From NCBI GenBank assembly GCA_963732775.1, contig CAVTAR010000001.1, positions 496,001 to 560,000 on the forward strand: a DNA stretch of 64,000 bases, written 5' to 3'. This document shows, piece by piece, positions 44,966 to 53,490 of the stretch; the stretch's first letter is position 1, and every line of letters begins with the position of its first letter. Origin of the DNA: CAVRQM01 sp963732775 (lineage in GTDB: Bacteria; Pseudomonadota; Alphaproteobacteria; Acetobacterales; Acetobacteraceae). The notes under the pieces are model-generated. The model was not told the origin of the DNA and made no database searches. It saw only the letters and a program-made list of their open reading frames with translations. The translations under genes and the position numbers were made by a program.

Positions 44966-45676
44966 TCAGAGTATTTCGAGCGCCGGCTCCGGCACCGGAC
45001 GAAGCGCCAGCAAGTGCCGCCCACAGAGTTGTCCACAGCCAGCGCGGGCTTCGCCACGGTCGGCGTAGCGCGACAGGCCGGCCTTGGCGACCAGCCATTT
45101 CGCGTATTCGTCGGCCAGCAGCCGCCACTGGGCGAAGCCGGGCAGCGGCGGCGGCAGCACCGGGGCGGGATACAGCGTCACGCCGGGCAGCGCGCGGGAC
45201 AGCTCGGTCAGCGCGCGGGGCATGTGGTACCAGGCGGTGACGACGATCAGCGTATGCAGCCGTTTCGCCCGCGCCCAGTCGGCGGTCTCGAGCGCGTTGC
45301 CGTAGGTGGACGCCGCCGAGCGCCCCAGCGTTACCCGCGCGGCCAGCGTCGGGTCGCGCAGCACCGAGCCCGCCCCGGCGCGGCGCACCAGGTCGGCATA
45401 GGCGGCCGAGCCGCCGACCCCGGAGACCAGCAGGATGGGTGCGTGATCGGTGGCCAGCAGCCGCAGCGCGGTCGCCACCCGCTCGGCACCCCCGGTCAGC
45501 GCCACGATGCCGTCGGCCGCCGCGGGCAGCGGCTCGGGGGGCCTGCCGAGCTCGACCGCCCAGGCGATCGCCGCCGCCGCCAGCATCGCTGCCAGCAGCG
45601 ACGGCCCGGTCGCCAGCACGGTCGCGAGCAGGGCCGTCAGCACCCGGGCGAGGCGCCGCCCAAGTCCGGGCGTCAT
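44966..45676 (-). CDS. YdcF family (DUF218) membrane-associated protein
   Basis: 236 residues. One N-terminal helix region (LLATVLATGPSLLAAMLAAAAIAWAV), then the DUF218 core: DGIVALTGGAERVATALRLLA, ILLVSGVGG, LGRSAASTYGNALETADWA, and VVTAWYHMPRALTELSRALPGV. The group includes ElyC/SanA-like proteins with links to cell envelope carrier lipids. Its ATG overlaps the ftsX stop, and the ftsE-ftsX-ydcF order recurs in alphaproteobacteria, pointing to an envelope role. Confidence 0.85.
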   Translation of the reverse strand: MTPGLGRRLARVLTALLATVLATGPSLLAAMLAAAAIAWAVELGRPPEPLPAAADGIVALTGGAERVATALRLLATDHAPILLVSGVGGSAAYADLVRRAGAGSVLRDPTLAARVTLGRSAASTYGNALETADWARAKRLHTLIVVTAWYHMPRALTELSRALPGVTLYPAPVLPPPLPGFAQWRLLADEYAKWLVAKAGLSRYADRGEARAGCGQLCGRHLLALRPVPEPALEIL

Positions 45677-46623
45677 GGCAGGTGCCGCAGCCAGCTTCGC
45701 ACCGTGGCCTGCGCGGTGACGAAGCCAATCGCCGCCGCCGCCCAGGGCAGCGCCAGCAGGCCGAGCCAGAGTTCCGCGGGCACCCGTTGCCACCAGGGCT
45801 CGGCGTCGGGCGGGGCCTCGGCGGCGACCAGCGGCGCGGCGAGGCTGGCGAGCGCCAGCAGCACCGGGAGCGCCGCGAGCGCCCCGGCCAGCGCGCCGGC
45901 CAGCGCCAGGCCGGTGGCGCGGCGGGCGAACCGGGCGGCGACGTAGGCGTCGGTGGCCCCGAGGCCGTGGGCGATGGCGATGGCCTCGCGCCGGGCGACC
46001 AGCCCGCCTCGCGTCGCCGCGGCGACGATGAGGGCGGCGACCACGGCGACGATGGCGAGCGCGAGCCAGGCGCAGGCCTGCAAGCTGGCCGCCAGGGTTC
46101 CCAGGCGCGCGCTCCAGGCGGTGTCGCTGTCGAGCAGCGTGTCCGGCACCGCCGCGGCGAGCCCGGCGGCGAGCGGCTCGGCCGCCGCCGGGTCCGCGGT
46201 CGCGACGAGGCGCACGTCGATCACCCCCGGCAGCGCGAGGCCGGGCGGCGGCGGCCCGCCGAACCAGGGAGCCAGCAGGGCGTCGATCTCGGCCGGCGCC
46301 AGCGTGCGGGCCGAGGCGACCACCGGCTCGGCGCGCAGCAGGTCGAGCGCACGCTGCCATCGGGGCGGCCCGCCGGGCATGACACTCTCGTCGGGGCGGG
46401 GCACCTGCACCGTCAGCACCGCCCCGGCGCCGGCGCGCCAGTGCCACGCCAGCGCGCGCGCGCCGACCACGCCGGCGGCGGCCAGTGCGGCCAGGAACAC
46501 CATGGCGCCCACGAGCAGCGGCAACATGCGGTCGCCCAGCGCCCGGCGCAGGCCCAGGTCGTCGCCGCCCGGCCGGCGCGGCCGCCCGCTCGCCCTCCCC
46601 GCGCGGGGCGTGGGATCACGCAT
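45673..46623 (-). CDS. ftsX: Cell division protein FtsX
   Basis: 316 residues, four membrane helices with a periplasmic loop after the first (VPRPDESVMPGGPPRWQRALDLLRAEPVV). GLVARREAIAIAHGLGATDAYVAARFARRAT is the ABC permease coupling region of FtsX. With FtsE it controls peptidoglycan hydrolases at the septum. The N-terminus (about 35 residues) is basic and cytoplasmic. It overlaps ftsE by 8 bp and ydcF by an ATGA. Confidence 0.87.
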   Translation of the reverse strand: MRDPTPRAGRASGRPRRPGGDDLGLRRALGDRMLPLLVGAMVFLAALAAAGVVGARALAWHWRAGAGAVLTVQVPRPDESVMPGGPPRWQRALDLLRAEPVVASARTLAPAEIDALLAPWFGGPPPPGLALPGVIDVRLVATADPAAAEPLAAGLAAAVPDTLLDSDTAWSARLGTLAASLQACAWLALAIVAVVAALIVAAATRGGLVARREAIAIAHGLGATDAYVAARFARRATGLALAGALAGALAALPVLLALASLAAPLVAAEAPPDAEPWWQRVPAELWLGLLALPWAAAAIGFVTAQATVRSWLRHLP

Positions 46624-47335
46624 CGACCACCAGCCGGCCGTGCTCCAGCACCAGCGTCGGGCCGGGATGGCGCGCCACCAGCCCCTCGTTGTGGGTGGCG
46701 ACGATGACGGTGGCGCCGAGCCGGTTCATCTCGTGGAACAGCGACATCAGCCGGTCGGCCTGCCGCTCGTCGAGGTTGCCGGTGGGCTCGTCGGCCAGCA
46801 GCAGGCTGGGGCGCGCGATCACGGCGCGGGCCACGGCGACGCGCTGCTGCTCGCCACCGGACAGCACGTCCGGGCGGTCGCCGGCGCGGGCGAGCAGGCC
46901 GACCCAGGCCAGCATCTCGGCCACGTCCGACTGCACCTCGGCCTCGGGGCGCCCGGCGAGGCGCAACGGCAGGGCGACGTTGTCGAACGCCGACAGGTGC
47001 GACAGCAGGCGGAAATCCTGGAACACCATGCCGATGCGCCGGCGCAGCGCGGGCAGCCGCCGCCGCGTGATCGCCACCCGCCGTCGCGAGGCATCCGCGA
47101 CGATCTCGGTGCCGAGCACGGCCAATCGCCCGCGGGTCGGCCGCACGGCGAGGTGGAGCAGGCGCAACAGGCTCGACTTGCCGGCGCCCGACGGGCCGAG
47201 CAGCCAGCGGAAGGCGCCGCCGGGAATGGCGAGGTCCAGATCCCGGAGCACCTCGGCAGGCGCCTGCCCGCGGGCTCGGGCGGCCCGACCCTCGGCGCGG
47301 CCGTAGTGCAGCGCGACGCTCTCCAGCCGTATCAT
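46616..47335 (-). CDS. ftsE: Cell division ATP-binding protein FtsE
   Basis: 239 residues. Walker A GPSGAGKSSLLRLL near 51-58, Q-loop GMVFQDFRLL, signature LSGGEQQRVAVARAV, Walker B LLLADEPTGNLD and H-loop VIVATHNEGL. The MVFQDFRLL wording is typical of FtsE. About 15 residues inserted early (EGRAARARGQAPAEVL) between the first strands are not normally present and look like a local expansion. Confidence 0.9.
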   Translation of the reverse strand: MIRLESVALHYGRAEGRAARARGQAPAEVLRDLDLAIPGGAFRWLLGPSGAGKSSLLRLLHLAVRPTRGRLAVLGTEIVADASRRRVAITRRRLPALRRRIGMVFQDFRLLSHLSAFDNVALPLRLAGRPEAEVQSDVAEMLAWVGLLARAGDRPDVLSGGEQQRVAVARAVIARPSLLLADEPTGNLDERQADRLMSLFHEMNRLGATVIVATHNEGLVARHPGPTLVLEHGRLVVDA

Positions 47336-47423
47336 CCGGCCTCCCTGCGCCGCCGTTGCGCCCACGCATCCCGACACCCCGGCGCGGCATTGCGCCCGGC
47401 GCGACCGACCCCGACAATACGCC

Positions 47424-47837
47424 ATGCGGATCGTCTGCCCTATTTGTGCCGCGGCCTATGACGTGCCGCCGGCGCTGCTGCAGCCGGCGGGGCGCCTGGT
47501 GCGCTGCGCCCGTTGCGGCGAGGAGTGGAGCCCCGGGGCGAAACCCGTCGACATGCCGGCGTTCCGCTGGCCGGAGAGCGAGCGCGAGACCGCGCCGCCG
47601 GATTTGAGGGCCGCCGAGATGCCGCTCGCCGTGACGGCGCCGCTGGCCGCGGCGAGCCACCGCCCGCCCGCCGCCGCTGCTGCCGACGCACGGGCGCGCC
47701 GCGCCGCGGTGGCTGGCTGGATCGCCACGCTGGTGGTGCTCGGCGCGGCGGGCTACGTCGCCTATGCCTGGCGCGCCGACATCCAGCGCGCCTGGCCGGC
47801 GAGCCAGCGTGCCTACGCGATGCTGGGTGTCGTCTAG
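47424..47837 (+). CDS. Zinc-ribbon (MJ0042) membrane protein
   Basis: 137 residues. N-terminal zinc ribbon C5-x2-C8 (VCPICAAAYDVPPALL) and C28-x2-C31 (RCARCGEEW), the MJ0042 motif, then a linker and one membrane helix (GWIATLVVLGAAGYVAYAW). Such small proteins are conserved next to ftsEX in alphaproteobacteria but their role is not known. Divergent from ftsE, sharing a promoter region of about 90 bp. Confidence 0.85.
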   Translation: MRIVCPICAAAYDVPPALLQPAGRLVRCARCGEEWSPGAKPVDMPAFRWPESERETAPPDLRAAEMPLAVTAPLAAASHRPPAAAAADARARRAAVAGWIATLVVLGAAGYVAYAWRADIQRAWPASQRAYAMLGVV

Positions 47838-47850
47838 GCGCGCGCTGCCG

Positions 47851-48732
47851 TCACCCCCCGTCGTTGTCCTGGTCGGTGTCGGGCGATTCCGGGGCGGGCG
47901 TCGTGGTCGGCGTCGCGGCGTCGACCGCGTTGCTGCCCGGCCCGTTGCCGCCCGGCTCGGCGGGGCCGAGGCCGCTCACCAGCGCGGTCGCGATCGCCTC
48001 GGCGAGGCAGCGATAGCCGAGGTCGTTGTGATGCAGATTGTCCGGCGCGATGAACAGGCCGTACGGTGCCCCGGCCTGCGCCCAGGCATCCATCAGAGCC
48101 GCGCGGTCGAACAGCCCGCTCTCGGTGTCGTGGGCCACCTGGCGCAGCGCGCGGTCGATCGCGGCGTGCGCCGGCACGGCCAGGATGCGCGGCGCGCGCT
48201 GGTTGTCCATCAGCAGGACGTCCGCCCCCGCCCGATGCAGCAACGCGACGCCGGCCGACACCAGCTTCGCGAACGCCGCCGGGTCCACGTCGCGCAGCAC
48301 GCCGTTGGCGCCGACCTGCCAGATGACGAGCTGCGGGCGGACCGCGACCACGTCGGATTGCAGGCGCGCGATCTCCTCGCCCGCGTCCTCGCCGTTGATG
48401 CCCCGGTTGATGACGGCGACGTGGGCGTGCGGCAGCAGGTCGGCGAGCCGGGCCTGGAGCACCCCCGGGTAGGAATGCGCCGGGTCCGAGGCCTGCCAAC
48501 TTCGCGTCGACGAGGAGCCGATGGCCACGATGATGGCCGGCTCGTGGCGCGACAGCGCAGCGCGCAAATGCGGCGCCGGCGCGGGCGGGACCGGCACCCG
48601 CGGACAGGCCGGCCCCGGTGCCGGACTGGCCGCCACGCCGCCCGCCCCGGCGCGCGCGGGCCAGGATGCGCCCAGGGTCGCCTGGAGCACGAGGGAGCAG
48701 GTCAGGACTCGGGCGGTGCGCGACGCGGGCAT
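47851..48732 (-). CDS. SGNH/GDSL hydrolase family exported protein
   Basis: 293 residues from ATG 48732 (PASRTARVLTCSLVLQATLGASWPARA is a signal peptide). SGNH blocks: IVAIGSSSTRSW (catalytic Ser), INRGINGEDAGE, WQVGANGVLRDVD, and PDNLHHNDLGY with the Asp and His. Acts on an ester or acyl group in the periplasm or outside; substrate unknown. The C-terminus is a disordered tail of alternating Pro, Thr and Asp (TPTTTPAPESPDTDQDND). Confidence 0.85.
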   Translation of the reverse strand: MPASRTARVLTCSLVLQATLGASWPARAGAGGVAASPAPGPACPRVPVPPAPAPHLRAALSRHEPAIIVAIGSSSTRSWQASDPAHSYPGVLQARLADLLPHAHVAVINRGINGEDAGEEIARLQSDVVAVRPQLVIWQVGANGVLRDVDPAAFAKLVSAGVALLHRAGADVLLMDNQRAPRILAVPAHAAIDRALRQVAHDTESGLFDRAALMDAWAQAGAPYGLFIAPDNLHHNDLGYRCLAEAIATALVSGLGPAEPGGNGPGSNAVDAATPTTTPAPESPDTDQDNDGG

Positions 48733-48799
48733 GACGGCGATAGAGGGGTTCGGGCCGCGGCGGGCAAGGGCCGCCGTGGCGGCGCGAGCGCCTTTCGAC

Positions 48800-49612
48800 T
48801 CACTCCGGCGTGACCGGCAAGTCGCCATCCTCGCCCTTGCGGCGTTTGCGCGCGGCCGCGGCGTACTGGCCGCGCGGCCGCTTCTCGGCGACGTTGGGGC
48901 GGACCACGGTATCGTAGAAATCGTCCCAGTCCTCGGGGCGCAGGCCGCCCGGGTCGGGCACGATCTCGTAGTCGTTCAGGCCGCGCTCATCCAGCGCCTC
49001 GCGCGGCAGCGGTTGCACCTGCAGCACCGGGAAGTCGGGGCGGAACTCGATCGGCACGCCGGTCTGGGTCAGCCGCATGTTGGTGATCAGCGGGCCGAAC
49101 CAGCGGTCGGTCTCGATGATGCCCTCGAACAGTTCGTAGGCGCCGTGCCGCGGCAGGTTCGCGCAGGGGCGCACCAGCAGGCTCCAGCCCGGGGCGGTGC
49201 GCGCGACCAGCCCGGTCCAGAGCTGGACCAGCCCCGGCTCCTGCAGGGCGCCGACGAAGGGCGGCGAGAAGCCGCGGATGCCGTCGGGCGCGATGCTGTC
49301 GAAATACTCCACGTAGCCGGGGAACTGCGCCACCTTCAGCGGCGCCCAGCCATCGGCGCCATCGAACGTCCAGCTCACCTCATGGCCGTCCCAGAGCAGG
49401 CTGAAGCCGATCGGCGGAAACACGTAGTACCCGAACGCCGAGGCCGAGACGACCGGCTCGCAGTAGCGGAACGCCCGCGTCGGCAGCGTGCCGGCGGCGG
49501 CGCGGTCGGCGCGCTGCGGCATCCGGGCCTGCGGGATGAAGCGGTGGAAGACGATGCGGGGGTCGCGGGCGGGGCGCGGCTCGGCGGCTTGCGTTTCGGC
49601 TGCGACCGACAT
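48800..49612 (-). CDS. Conserved hypothetical protein, DUF6065-like
   Basis: 270 residues, no signal peptide or membrane helix. I read it as resembling DUF6065: an N-terminal IVFHRFIPQARMPQRADR stretch, then FRYCEPVVSASAFGYYVFPPIGFSLLWDGHEVSWTFDG and HGAYELFEGIIETDRWFGPLITNMRLTQTG. No catalytic motif stands out, and the function is unknown. It lies 153 bp downstream of the 17-residue-repeat gene in the same direction, so the two may form an operon. The family assignment is from memory of the pattern and needs a profile search. Confidence 0.6.
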   Translation of the reverse strand: MSVAAETQAAEPRPARDPRIVFHRFIPQARMPQRADRAAAGTLPTRAFRYCEPVVSASAFGYYVFPPIGFSLLWDGHEVSWTFDGADGWAPLKVAQFPGYVEYFDSIAPDGIRGFSPPFVGALQEPGLVQLWTGLVARTAPGWSLLVRPCANLPRHGAYELFEGIIETDRWFGPLITNMRLTQTGVPIEFRPDFPVLQVQPLPREALDERGLNDYEIVPDPGGLRPEDWDDFYDTVVRPNVAEKRPRGQYAAAARKRRKGEDGDLPVTPE

Positions 49613-49765
49613 GGGCTGGCTCCGTCACTCGACAGGAAGTGGCGCGGTGCAAACGGCAAGGCCGGGCCGAGCGGCCCGAGCCTGGAGCAGGGTGCGGCAC
49701 CCAATGCCGCCTGTCCATCGCGCCGGGAGGGAGGCGAGCCGCCTCCGCCCCGCGCGGCGGAGCGG

Positions 49766-50501
49766 TCAGAGCGAGGGGCTCATGCCGCCGAGGCGGACGT
49801 GGCCGGCGTCGGTGGTGGGCAGCGCGGGGCTCATGCCGCCGAGGCGGACGCGGCCGGCGTCGGTGGTGGGCAGCGCGGGGCTCATGCCGCCGAGGCGGAC
49901 CTTGCCGGCGTCGGTGGTGGGCAGCGCGGGGGACATGCCGCCGAGGCGGACCTTGCCGGCGTCGGTGGTGGGCAGGGACGGGGACATGCCGCCGAGGCGG
50001 ACCTTGCCGGCGTCGGTGGTGGGCAGGGACGGGGACATGCCGCCGAGGCGGACCTTGCCGGCGTCGGTGGTGGGCAGCGCGGGGGACATGCCGCCGAGGC
50101 GGACCTTGCCGGCGTCGGTGGTGGGCAGGGACGGGGACATGCCGCCGAGGCGGACCTTGCCGGCGTCGGTGGTGGGCAGGGCGGGGACATGCCGCCGAGG
50201 CGGACCTTGCCGGCGTCGGTGGTGGGCAGCGCGGGGGACATGCCGCCGAGGCGGACCTTGCCGGCGTCGGTGGTGGGCAGCGCGGGGGACATGCCGCCGA
50301 GGCGGACCTTGCCGGCATCGGTGGTGGGCAGGGCGGGCTCATGCCGCCGAGGCGGACCTTGCCGGCATCGGTGGTGGGCAGCGACGGGGACATGCCGCCG
50401 AGGCGGACCTTGCCGGCGTCGGTGGTGGGCAGCGCGGGGCACATGCCGCCGAGACGAACGCGGCCTGCATCCACACACATATCGGCAACGTAGGAGCTCA
50501 T
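49766..50501 (-). CDS. Tandem 17-residue-repeat protein (unknown; two 1-bp shifts)
   Basis: Starts at ATG 50501 with a good Shine-Dalgarno (AGAGGA) and begins MSSYVADMCVDAGRVRLGG, after which about fourteen near-identical units DAGKVRLGGMSPALPTT follow to a TGA at 49766. Only a few positions vary (K/R/H after DAG, A/S before LP, S/C after M). Units beginning at 50188 and 50340 are one base short, so the frame changes twice; all other units are exactly 51 bp. No family recognised, no signal peptide, no membrane helix. The stretch is open in other frames because 51 is a multiple of three and the units contain no stops. A structural or scaffold-type peptide, or a multi-core precursor, are both possible. 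Confidence 0.6.
49781..50492. repeat. 51-bp tandem repeat array, 14 units
   Basis: Units begin (at the CATGCCGCCGAG landmark) at 49781, 49832, 49883, 49934, 49985, 50036, 50087, 50138, 50188, 50239, 50290, 50340, 50391 and 50442. Spacing is 51 bp except two of 50 bp. Units are nearly identical, with changes mostly in the GC-rich linker (GCGCGGGGG, GGGACGGGG), which points to recent duplication or gene conversion. There are no spacers, so it is not a CRISPR. Confidence 0.95.
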
Positions 50502-50766
50502 GACAGGTCCTCTTTTCTGCGCTGCGCCGGATGATCCCGGAGCACCGTCTGACCAGAGGAGCGTGCCAGTCACGCCAATTGAACACCGTAGTCACGCCGT
50601 GAAGACGATGTTAAACCGCTATATCTACTTGTTATTAACGATAGGCGCAAATCTGTCGCCGGGCCGCCGCGAGGCGACTTAAGATTACCTTCCCAACCCT
50701 CAAAAGTATATTGCGTTCTGAGAACGTGGCACGAGCGCAATGCCCCCGTGCCGTGCGGTGATGCGG
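50502..50766. other. AT-richer intergenic region upstream of the repeat gene
   Basis: 265 bp without a gene. Bases 50608-50660 and 50680-50730 are much richer in A and T than the rest of the window. It contains a candidate promoter (50622-50650), a direct repeat AGTCACGCC at 50568-50576 and 50590-50598 (22 bp apart), and a weak dyad GTCGCC/GGCGAC (about 50653-50678) that may end tldD transcripts. Confidence 0.6.
50622..50650 (-). promoter_or_regulatory. Candidate sigma-70 promoter of the repeat gene
   Basis: On the minus strand TTGCGC, 17 bp, TAGATA, within an AT-rich patch; the mRNA would have a leader of about 110 nt. The pair of AGTCACGCC repeats lies in that leader, two helical turns apart, and may bind a regulator. 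Confidence 0.4.
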
Positions 50767-52225
50767 TCAGGCGGTTCCGCCGACCGTCAGATCGCTCAAG
50801 CTTCAGAGTGGGTTGGCCCACGCCGACGGGCACGCCCTGCCCTTGCTTGCCGCAAGTGCCGATGCCGGCGTCAAGCGCCAGGTCGTTGCCGACCATGGCA
50901 ATGCGGGTGAGCGCATCCGGGCCGTTACCGATCAGGGTCGCGCCCTTGACCGGGCTCGTTACCCTCCCGCCTTCGATCAGGTATGCTTCGCTGGCCGAGA
51001 AAACGAACTTGCCCGACGTGATGTCCACTTGGCCGCCACCGAAGTTGACTGCGTAAATCCCGCGGTTAACGGAGCGGATCATCTCCTCGGGTGCCGCGGC
51101 CCCGCCCAGCATGAAGGTGTTGGTCATGCGCGGCATCGGCGCGTGGGCATAGGACTGGCGCCGGCCGTTGCCGGTCGGACGCACGCCCATCAGCCGCGCG
51201 TTCAGCCGGTCCTGCAGGAACTCGCGCAGGATGCCGTCCTCGATCAGCACGGTGCGCCCGCTCGGCGTGCCCTCGTCGTCGACGGTCAGGCTGCCGCGCC
51301 GGTCGGCTAGCGTGCCATCGTCCACCACGGTGACGCCCGGGGCGGCGATGCGCTGGCCGAGCAGGCCGGCGAAAGCGGAAGTCTTCTTGCGGTTGAAGTC
51401 GCCCTCGAGCCCGTGGCCGATCGCCTCGTGCAGCAGGATGCCTGGCCAGCCGGGGCCGAGCACCACGGGCATGTCGCCGGCCGGTGCCGCTCGGCTGTCG
51501 AGGTTCAGCACCGCCTGGCGCAGCGCCTCGTCGACCGCCGCGCGCCAGATCAGGGGATCGATCACCCGGTCGTAGGCGAAGCGGCCGCCGGTGCCGTAGC
51601 TGCCGGATTCGCGCCGGCCGCCCTGCTCGACCACCACGTTGACGTTGAGGCGCACGAGCGGGCGCAGGTCGGCCACGCGCGTGCCGTCGGCGCGGACGAT
51701 CTGCACCGCCTGCCACTCGCCCAGCAGCGAGGCCATGACCTGCACCACCCGGGGGTCGCGGCCCCGCGCGTAGGCGTCGATTTCGGCCAGCACGCCGCTG
51801 CGACGGGCGAAGTCGGTGCTGCCGAACGGGTTCTCCTCCGAATAGAGGCGCGCGTTGGTGGCGCGCGGCGGCTCGGCGCTGCTGCCGGAGTGGCCCGATG
51901 CGACCGCCCCCACGGTGGCGGCGGCGCGCGCCAGGGCGGCTTCGGACAGTTCACCGGAATGGGCGTAGCCGGTCGCCTCGCCGGCGACCGCGCGCAGGCC
52001 GAAGCCCATCGTGGTGTCCGAAGTGGCCGCGCGGATGCGGCCGTCGTCCAGGCTGACCTGCTCGCTCTCGCGCCATTCGAGGAACAGCTCGCCATCGTCG
52101 CAGCGCGCGAGCGCGGCGCGGGTCGCGGCCAGTGCGCCGCTCGCGTCGAGCTGTGCGTCGGCGCGGCCGTAGAACAGCCGGTCGGTGACGGCGAGCGGGG
52201 TCGGCTGGCCGAGGGTGGCGCTCAT
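50767..52225 (-). CDS. tldD: Metalloprotease TldD (frameshift near the 3' end)
   Basis: About 486 residues. FLEWRESEQVSLDDGRIRAA near the start, GWPGILLHEAIGHGLEGDFN with the HExxxH zinc motif (HEAIGH), and SGKFVFSASEAYLIEGGRVTSPVKGATLIGNG. TldD with TldE processes peptides such as microcin B17 and antitoxins. The last residues should read LTVGGTA with a TGA at 50767-50769, but one extra base near 50790 shifts the frame, and as written the protein runs on to about 50570. Start overlaps the ctaA stop. Confidence 0.9.
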
Positions 52226-53316
52226 GACGGATCTCCGGGCAGTTTCGGGACGCGCGTGCGCTGGGCCGCGTGAAGGCAATAGAGTGCGGCGCTGAGCAGC
52301 AGGACCGCGCAGGCCTGGTGCGAGGTGGCGAGCGGCAGCGCGACATGGCCGAGCAGGGTCGCCACGCCCAGCGCGTATTGCAGGCTGGCCGCGGCGGCCA
52401 GCGCCAGCAGGCCGGCGCGCAAGGCCGGGCGGTGCACGGCGGCGAGCCAGCCGGCCGCGGCGGTGAGCAGGGCGAGCATCACGGTCAGGCTGGCCAGCAC
52501 GCGGTGATCGAACTGCACGGCCACGACGTTCTCGGTGAGGTTGCGCAGCCAAGGGTCGAGCACCGCATAGCCCGCGGGCACGACGCGGCCGCCCATCAGC
52601 GGGAACTCGTTGTAGATCAGCCCGGCGTGCAGCCCGGCCACGAAGCCGCCGGCGAGGATTGTCACGGCCACCGCCCCGACCACGAGAGCCAGCGCCCGCA
52701 CCAGCGCGCGCGGCGGCAGCGGCGCGGGCATCGGGCGCAGCACGGACAGGCCGGTCCAGAGCAGGGCCGCGTAGAGGCACAGCGCCAGCGCCAGGTGGCC
52801 GACCAGGCGATAGGCGGACACCGCCGTGCTGCCGGCGGCGAAGCCCGAGGCGACCATGAACCAGCCCAGCACCCCCTGCAGCCCGCCCAGCACGAGCAGC
52901 AGCAGCAGCCGCCAGCGCAGCCACGGCGTCAGCGCGCCGCGCCGCCAGAACCACGCGAGCGGCAGCAGCAGGGCGAAGCCCATCAGCCGGCCCCAGAGCC
53001 GGTGCGTCCACTCCAGCCAGAAGATGTGCTGGAACCCGGCGAGGCTCATGCCGGGGTGGAGCAGGGCGGCCTGCGGAATGGCCTGATAGAGATGGAACAG
53101 CCGCAGCCACTCGGCGCGGGACAGCGGCGGCAGGGTGCCGGCGATCGGCGCCCACTCCATGATCGACAGCCCCGAGCCGGACAGCCGGGTGGCGCCGCCG
53201 AGCGTGACCATGACCAGCACCATGGCGCCGAGCCCGAGCAGCCAGGCGGCGACCGCGGCCCGGTCGCGGGCCGGGACCGCCCAGGGCGGCGGCAGGGTGG
53301 CGGGGTCGAACGGCAT
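52222..53316 (-). CDS. ctaA: Heme A synthase (COX15/CtaA)
   Basis: 364 residues from ATG 53316. Eight helices: AAWLLGLGAMVLVMVTLGGATRLSGSGLSI, FQHIFWLEWTHRLWGRLMGF (heme-ligand His pair), LVGHLALALCL, VAVQFDHRVLASL and ATSHQACAVLLL. Oxidises heme O to heme A for the aa3 oxidase, in the inner membrane. Its stop overlaps the tldD start (ATGA), so tldD is translated after it. The upstream sequence holds a hairpin at 53341-53363. Confidence 0.92.
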   Translation of the reverse strand: MPFDPATLPPPWAVPARDRAAVAAWLLGLGAMVLVMVTLGGATRLSGSGLSIMEWAPIAGTLPPLSRAEWLRLFHLYQAIPQAALLHPGMSLAGFQHIFWLEWTHRLWGRLMGFALLLPLAWFWRRGALTPWLRWRLLLLLVLGGLQGVLGWFMVASGFAAGSTAVSAYRLVGHLALALCLYAALLWTGLSVLRPMPAPLPPRALVRALALVVGAVAVTILAGGFVAGLHAGLIYNEFPLMGGRVVPAGYAVLDPWLRNLTENVVAVQFDHRVLASLTVMLALLTAAAGWLAAVHRPALRAGLLALAAAASLQYALGVATLLGHVALPLATSHQACAVLLLSAALYCLHAAQRTRVPKLPGDPS

Positions 53317-53340
53317 GGCCGGTATATAGAGGTTGATCGG

Positions 53341-53363
53341 GCGCTTGCACGACATGCAAGCGC
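53341..53363. promoter_or_regulatory. Perfect 9-bp dyad between hemB and ctaA
   Basis: GCGCTTGCA and TGCAAGCGC around a 5-base loop, 25 bp upstream of the ctaA ATG. There is no following T run, so it is either an operator for ctaA or a stem at the end of hemB transcripts. Confidence 0.5.
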
Positions 53364-53490
53364 TTGGATGACCGGCGGCGTCCCGTGATCGAGCGGCTGG
53401 AAGGCCGCACGCGCACACGGATTCAGCGCGCTCGGCGACGTTGACGGCGTCGGCGTCGGCGTCGGGCCGCTGTGCGAGCCAGCCTCTGGT

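Noticed and set aside
49781..50492. CRISPR array
   Set aside because: Units are directly adjacent with no variable spacers and the period is a multiple of three.
49639..50534. Long open frames on the plus strand through the 51-bp array
   Set aside because: All frames of the repeat lack stops. Only the minus frame has a good ribosome site, a promoter-like region and a plausible N-terminus.
50570..53416. Single 948-residue protein covering tldD and ctaA
   Set aside because: tldD and ctaA overlap by ATGA in different frames; the long frame is tldD extended by a one-base shift downstream and by chance openness upstream.
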